Shown here: piece by piece, positions 58,926 through 64,000 of the stretch
Layout of the letters: every line of letters begins with the position of its first letter
Numbering within the stretch: the first letter of the stretch is position 1
From: Thuidium tamariscinum
Lineage: Eukaryota; Streptophyta; Bryopsida; Hypnales; Thuidiaceae
Reading direction: 5' to 3'
NCBI GenBank assembly: GCA_947034885.2
Contig: OX344758.2
Location: 14,783,067-14,847,066 of the forward strand
DNA length: 64,000 nt
Program-made: the position numbers and the translations under genes
Notes under the pieces: generated by a model
Database searches by the model: none
Seen by the model: the letters and a program-made list of their open reading frames with translations, nothing else
Told to the model about the DNA's origin: nothing

Positions 58926-60435
58926 AGCCACCGCCAACCCTGCAACAACGAAAAGCTTCGAGGGGCATCAAAACAAAAACGATCGCTGTGGAAACAAAGG
59001 TCGAAAGAGGAACGAGAGGAAACACGTGAAGAGCAGAAATGGAAGGATCCAGAAGCATCCAGAAGAACTCAGAAAATCCTATTTCAAGAGCTGCGATGTG
59101 AACGATGCCTGAGACTCGAAGAGAGATATTCGCCAGTGGATTCGTTTCGGGATCTCATCTATGGACTGGGGAGTAGTTGTAAAGTTGTGTACTGTTCTGG
59201 GTCAAAACAGAGCCCTGCAAAACATTAATATACGCGGCGACCGACAATACAAAGTAAAAGTTACGATACCACTAGAGCTTTGTCACTCTAGTTAGGTGGT
59301 GTCGTGGCGACTCTTTGTTTGGCCCTTTGTTTGATTGAGCCATTCTCATTTGAGCCCATGTTGCTTTTGCCACTTGCCATCCTCCATATCGTCCGCACCA
59401 TTTCCTCGTCAGTGTTTTAACATTCTCTTGTACCTTCTTTGGTACCGGTAGTTTGTGTTGGCGGTCTTTGTCTCGTCTGGGTGGTTTGATTTTGGTGGCA
59501 GATGTGTTTGATGCAACTGCAATTTTTAAAACTAACTTGAGTTAGTGTTGACCGCGTCTTAGAGGTGCAGTGCGTGATTTCTTTACTGTCGTTGCCTGCA
59601 ATTTCGCGAGGAGCTTCGTTTGCGAGGTTGTGTAGATTTGTGAGATTTGAAAGATTTGTGAGCTTACTGTTGTGATGGACGGTGTTTTGAGTTTTTTGTG
59701 ACCTTTGCAATGCAGAAGCTGTTGTATTGGGATTTGTATGCTCGTTTAGTACAAGAGTAGTGAGCCCATTTAGTAAAGGATTTGAGAAGCGTGAAATTCT
59801 GGTTGTGTACGTTTTTATCAGGGAGATTATTCGGGGGGTATTTTGCATGTTTAGAGATCAAGATTTCCTGGATTTCACGTGTTCTGCCATTCTCCGAAAC
59901 CAAGACTCTAGTGTCGGCGCCGTCTTTGTTGTCTTCCTCGTACGTCTTGGATGTGTTTTTCTTCCGCGTCTCGTTCTCTCAAGCTCTGCTCGTTTAGATA
60001 GTCGATGAGAGCGGCATTCATGTGGCAGATGTGGACATTAGTAGTTGCAATTTTAAGAATTCAGAATTAATTTTGATCGTGCGCGTTTCTTTCACATTGC
60101 GACCTTACGAGGACCTCGTTTCGTCAGATTGTGTAGATTGGTGCTGTAGATCTGTTTTTCACAGGGAGATTAGTACGCTCGTTTGGTACAAGAATAGGCG
60201 AATGGTGAAGCTCGGAACCCTGTTTGGGGTTTTGGGTTGCGGTGAATTTCTGGGAGTTTGGGGGGTTTAGAGATTGAGGTTTCATGGACTTCGGCAATCT
60301 GCTCTAGCAAATCTCATATTTTTTTACTTTCGTTGCTCTGTCCCTAGGTATTGATTCAACGTGCACAACAGAGCTTGGAAGTTCGGCAATTGAAGAAATT
60401 GGTATTGATTAATTCCAACTTTGGGACCAGCAGCC
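58926..60435. promoter_or_regulatory. Divergent intergenic promoter region between DCP2 and CNX1
   Basis: About 1.5 kb separates the two opposite start codons. The first 300 bases by DCP2 are GC-rich and leader-like. The rest is T-rich on the plus strand, as plant leaders often are. Frames of up to 154 codons overlap the DCP2 start and have no motif. A pair of related segments (GTTTGCGAGGTTGTGTAGAT near 59618 and CGTCAGATTGTGTAGATTGG near 60122) suggests an internal partial duplication. No TATA box is convincing. Confidence 0.5.
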
Positions 60436-63400
60436 ATGCCTGTCGATGCAGCAACCGCGAGTGCTCCATCGTTGGTGACAGTTCCGCATGCAACAAGCAT
60501 TATTCTGTCCATTGCGAAACGGTTGTCACCTGTGACAGTTCCTTTACATGATGCACTTGGCGCTATTTTGGCCGAGGACATCGTTGCTCCGGAGCCCCTT
60601 CCACCATTTCCGGCGTCAGTCAAGGTAAGTAATGTCTGCAATTTGGGATTCTTCATCTTGGGATTCCTCGTGACAATTGAATTTTTTGGCTAAGGACCGA
60701 CTGACTTGGTTATGCAGGATGGGTATGCCGTGGTGGCAGCAGATGGACCAGGAGAGTATCCAGTTGTAGCGGCAGCTAGAGCAGGAGATGATTGTTCTCA
60801 GCTTCACTTACAATCGGGCAGTGTGGTCTACATCACAACAGGAGGTGGAATACTAGCCTCCCTTCTTTTCCTGTTTGTCAGAGTTTCCTAGTCAAAAGAA
60901 TTTGTAAAGATTTTCAAAAGAGTTTATATACCTTATAATAAGCAGGAATCTGAAAAGAGAGTGCCCATGATAAGGAAGAATAATTTTAAGCCTGAACCTT
61001 TGTGCTTCGATTCCCTTCTCGAGATGCAAGTGGCATGTTTCGCTTGTGTCGGAGTTCTTGAAAAACGGCACCAAGAATCCCGTGTAATTTTGAGCTAATC
61101 CTGCAATATGGTACCACATGGGTTTAGGGTTTAAGGTTTTAAGGGTTAAGGTGCAGGAAGGTAAGCGTGACTGAGGACACGAGTACGAAATTGCGAAACA
61201 TCTGTAGTGGCAGTTGAAGTATGCTCATTCTCTCTACAGACACAATTGAATATGTCTTTAAGTTTTGAAGACAAAAAACGAACCAAATTATGGACTCTTT
61301 CTGAACAGTGTTTCTGATTTGCGAGCAGGACCCGTGCCGGAGGGTGCTGATGCAGTCGTGCAGGTTGAGGACACGGAGGTTATTGAAGATATGACGGGAA
61401 ATGGTGTTAACAAGATTCGAATATTGAAAGCTGTCACAAAAGGCCATGACATTCGGCCTGTGGTAATGCTTTTAACGCAGATCACCAGCATATCCTTTGT
61501 TATTGTGTAGTGAATTTGTGACACTGGAACATTTGACAGAATCTGTGACTCATCTGAGCATGTATGGGTGATGCAGGGTTTTGACATTGCTCAGGGTGCT
61601 TATATACTTAAAGAAAATGAAAGAATAGGGGCGGGAGAAATTGGTCTGCTGGCAGCAATTGGTGTTTCTCACGTGAAGGTAACAATGCTCTTCAGTGTCG
61701 TCACCTAATTCATCATAACCCCTAAGTGACCAAATGACTGCTTCTGTATCTGTTGGAGGAGGAACAAATCATTTACTGTTTTTAAAGGAACGTAACAAAT
61801 TGTATCAACAGAAATAAGAGATCATGACCTGCATTTTTGGATTGATAGAAATAGTTTTGGAAGTGACACTAATTGACTAGTGCACTCTTCATTCTATTTT
61901 GTGTGGACTGCATTATTTTGATACTACCACACCATTTTCAGTTGTTGCGTTGTGGTGACAGGTTCAAAAGCTGTGGTCCCCCTTAATTCTGTGGCTTTTA
62001 TTGGTTTCATCAATTTATTGGCAATAACATTTAAAAACCACACTATGTAGAATGAAGAGTGCAGCTTCTAAAGTGAACTTTCTGTTGTTTGTTTGGGCAC
62101 ATAGGAGTTGAATGCGGTACTATTCTGTAGGCATTGATGCACGGCCATTATTTCCGTAGGTCTGTCTTGCATATGGAAGATACTTAGAAACATTGTGCAG
62201 GTATACCGTAGACCAAGGATAGCAGTAGCTTCAACCGGTGATGAGCTGGTAGACCCGAAGGAGGACACCCGTTTGGGAAGAGGTCAGGTGAGACTGCATT
62301 TTTTTCGTTGTTTCTATCTGATATAAGCTTTTGATTCTTGGCGTCAGGCTTTTGTGAAATGATATTCCTAATGCAAGTCGAATCTGAACGTTTTTGAGTT
62401 CGTCATATCCATAGCGCTTCTCCATTGATAATATTAACATTGTGGTGGTTTACGTTCTTGCATTATATGGCAAATATATATACCTATTTTAATCCTAGGT
62501 ACCTGTGGGTTGCAGATTCGAGACTCAAATCGTGCTATGCTCCTAGCAGCATGCAAAGAACACGATTGTGAAGTTATTGACTTGGGTATTATCCTAGACA
62601 TTGAGGCAGAAGTGAGCCACATGCTAGACAGGGCTCTAGCCTCAAATGCTGATATTCTCATCAGTTCTGGTGGGGTATCCATGGGCGATAAGGATTTTGT
62701 GAAACCGTTGCTTGAGCAACGTGGCAAGGTGCATTTCAGAAAGGTAAACCATTTGAAGATGAGTGTAAAATTCAATACAGATAATAGATATTTAATCACG
62801 TGCTTTATCCACATAAAAGTTTTATTTGTAAGTGTAATTATGAAAATTCTCTATGTCCATTCCATTTTCCAACATATCAATCTTGAGGAGTTGTCTGACT
62901 GAATCTAAGGAACAGTGAATCATGAGAAGGAATCTAGATTCTCATTGTGCACAATCTTGAGCTCATTTTATGCTTGCAATGGTTGAAAAATGAGAACTTC
63001 TTTTCTACCAGTCCTTGTTTGACATGTTCGCTTGCATGCCTGACAGTGAAGTACGTTGCTTCAAGACGGGCTGTTTCTTCCATATTTTAGCGCTCCATAT
63101 TCTTTTTGGGCTTTAGTGAAAAGAATTTAAGCTTCTGCGTGTACACTATAGAATGTTGTGATGCTCAGTCTTTGCCTATTTCTGTAGGTGTTAATGAAGC
63201 CAGGCAAACCCCTGACTTTTGCTACACTGGAAGCCCGCACAAGAAGCGCCGCAGTCACTAGAGAGCTTTTGGTGTTCGGACTGCCTGGCAATCCAGTTAG
63301 CAGTATTGTCGCATTCAATCTTTTCACTGTGCCTGCCATCCGCCAGCTTTCAGGATGGGTCGACTCCAATCTTCGAAAGTAAGTGGTTTCCAAATCCACT

Positions 63401-64000
63401 CCACTAGTAATGTACAAAGTAAAATGTCAGATTAATGTATGTTTTGTTGCTTGTCAGTTTTCACAAGAGACTGAAATCAAAGCTTAATTTGAGCATGCAT
63501 CCTGTGTTTACGGCAGTGCTGCGACTATGTTTGTTGATTCTGTTCCAGTTGCTGAGCTGTCCAAAATTTGATTGCCTTCAACCAATCAAGTTTTCGAACA
63601 CACTAATGTAAGAACATTTCAAACTTCTTGCAGAATTCAAGCTAGAACATTGGGACCTATAAGACTAGATCCAGATAGACCTGAGTTTCATGCGGCAACA
63701 GTGAACTGGGAGGTGGATGATGGTACAGGCCATCCTGGGTGAGTCATGAGCCAAATTTTTGGAAGGGTTTCGTTATGGGCTTCTTTACTTTTCAAGAATA
63801 GACCTCAAATCGGTTTTTTCTAGAGATGCTAGGAGTGTGCTAAAATGTCAAAAGTTCTCGTTGGCGTCGATGTTGATTTATTGGACCCCTAGTTTCATAG
63901 GTGATTTGACATTTCATTTTCTCAAGCTTTCCTGTTTCTGTGCCTTGAAATCTGAACGGATGTTTTGTTTCATATTCAGGTTTGTAGTAATGAGCAAAGG
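60436..64000 (+). CDS. CNX1: Molybdopterin molybdotransferase, MoeA/E domain of CNX1/gephyrin (3' incomplete)
   Basis: Exons are 60436-60624, 60718-60844, 61329-61462, 61577-61678, 62201-62287, 62516-62743, 63188-63378, 63634-63738 and 63980 onward, all in phase, about 394 residues before the window ends. The protein inserts molybdate into adenylated molybdopterin, the last step of molybdenum cofactor synthesis in the cytosol. In order one sees PPFPASVKDGYAV at about 56, VPEGADAVVQVEDTE at about 109, RPVGFDIAQGA, ASTGDELVDP, GQIRDSNRAML, ISSGGVSMGDKDFVKPL, VLMKPGKPLTFA and FGLPGNPVSSIVAFN, all hallmark MoeA motifs. Plant CNX1 carries a C-terminal MogA-like G domain, which would lie beyond 64000. 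The donor of exon 2 is the weak GTGGAA, and the next acceptor has a GAG/CAG alternative that adds one codon. Confidence 0.93.

Noticed and set aside
58764..59228. 154-codon plus-strand frame opposite the DCP2 start
   Set aside because: It is the antisense shadow of the DCP2 N terminus plus leader, and the translation is a Lys/Arg/Glu-biased chance product.
1..64000. CRISPR arrays, bacterial operons, phage or plasmid modules
   Set aside because: The genes are spliced and plant-type, no regularly spaced direct repeats with unique spacers occur, and no prokaryotic gene cluster is present.

Overview
This is a nuclear chromosome segment from a green plant of the streptophyte lineage. All protein genes are spliced with GT-AG introns except two that appear intronless. 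The recognisable products are plant-type: a RUNKEL-like kinase, an F-box/LRR protein, organelle-type HemK, an OBERON-type zinc finger, the decapping enzyme DCP2 and a CNX1-type molybdenum cofactor enzyme. The tRNA-Glu also matches the plant nuclear form. Short-to-medium introns, long GC-richer leaders and an apparently intronless DCP2 point weakly towards a non-seed plant (bryophyte or charophyte grade); that placement is inference only. No reverse transcriptase, integrase or transposase reading frame was recognised.

Layout. 1-940 (minus): 5' end of a RUNKEL/ULK4-like kinase gene with frame breaks, running off the window. 1-15.8 kb otherwise: AT-rich intergenic DNA with a dense set of MITE-like elements, foldbacks, a GA microsatellite and two GC-rich islands. 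17.9-22.4 kb (plus): a 12-exon gene for a 775-residue F-box + LRR + TPR-like protein. 23.3-25.6 kb: MITEs and dispersed repeats. 25.87 kb (minus): tRNA-Glu(CTC). 27.6-32.3 kb (minus): five-exon HemK/PrmC release-factor glutamine methyltransferase. 32.3-37.4 kb: AT-rich repeats. 38.0-40.2 kb (minus): a small five-exon coiled-coil/Arg-Asp-Ser-rich protein resembling the FLASH N terminus. 40.55-49.74 kb: a large inverted duplication (arms about 1.43 and 1.82 kb) around a 5.9-kb repeat-filled spacer. 50.35-51.33 kb (plus): OBERON-like PHD protein. 57.7-58.9 kb (minus): DCP2. 60.4 kb to the end (plus): MoeA domain of CNX1/gephyrin.

How the genes relate. They are unrelated housekeeping or regulatory genes rather than a pathway cluster. 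Two arrangements stand out. DCP2 and CNX1 are head-to-head across a 1.5-kb GC-moderate interval, a likely divergent promoter. The FLASH-like and OBERON-like genes also face away from each other, and each is preceded by one arm of the inverted duplication, so they appear to share duplicated upstream/leader DNA.

Exon models were built by hand from splice signals, reading phase and family motifs. Several exons, including the last HemK exon, the 27-base F-box exon and the FLASH-like internal exons, are too short to show up as long open reading frames and should be confirmed with transcripts.
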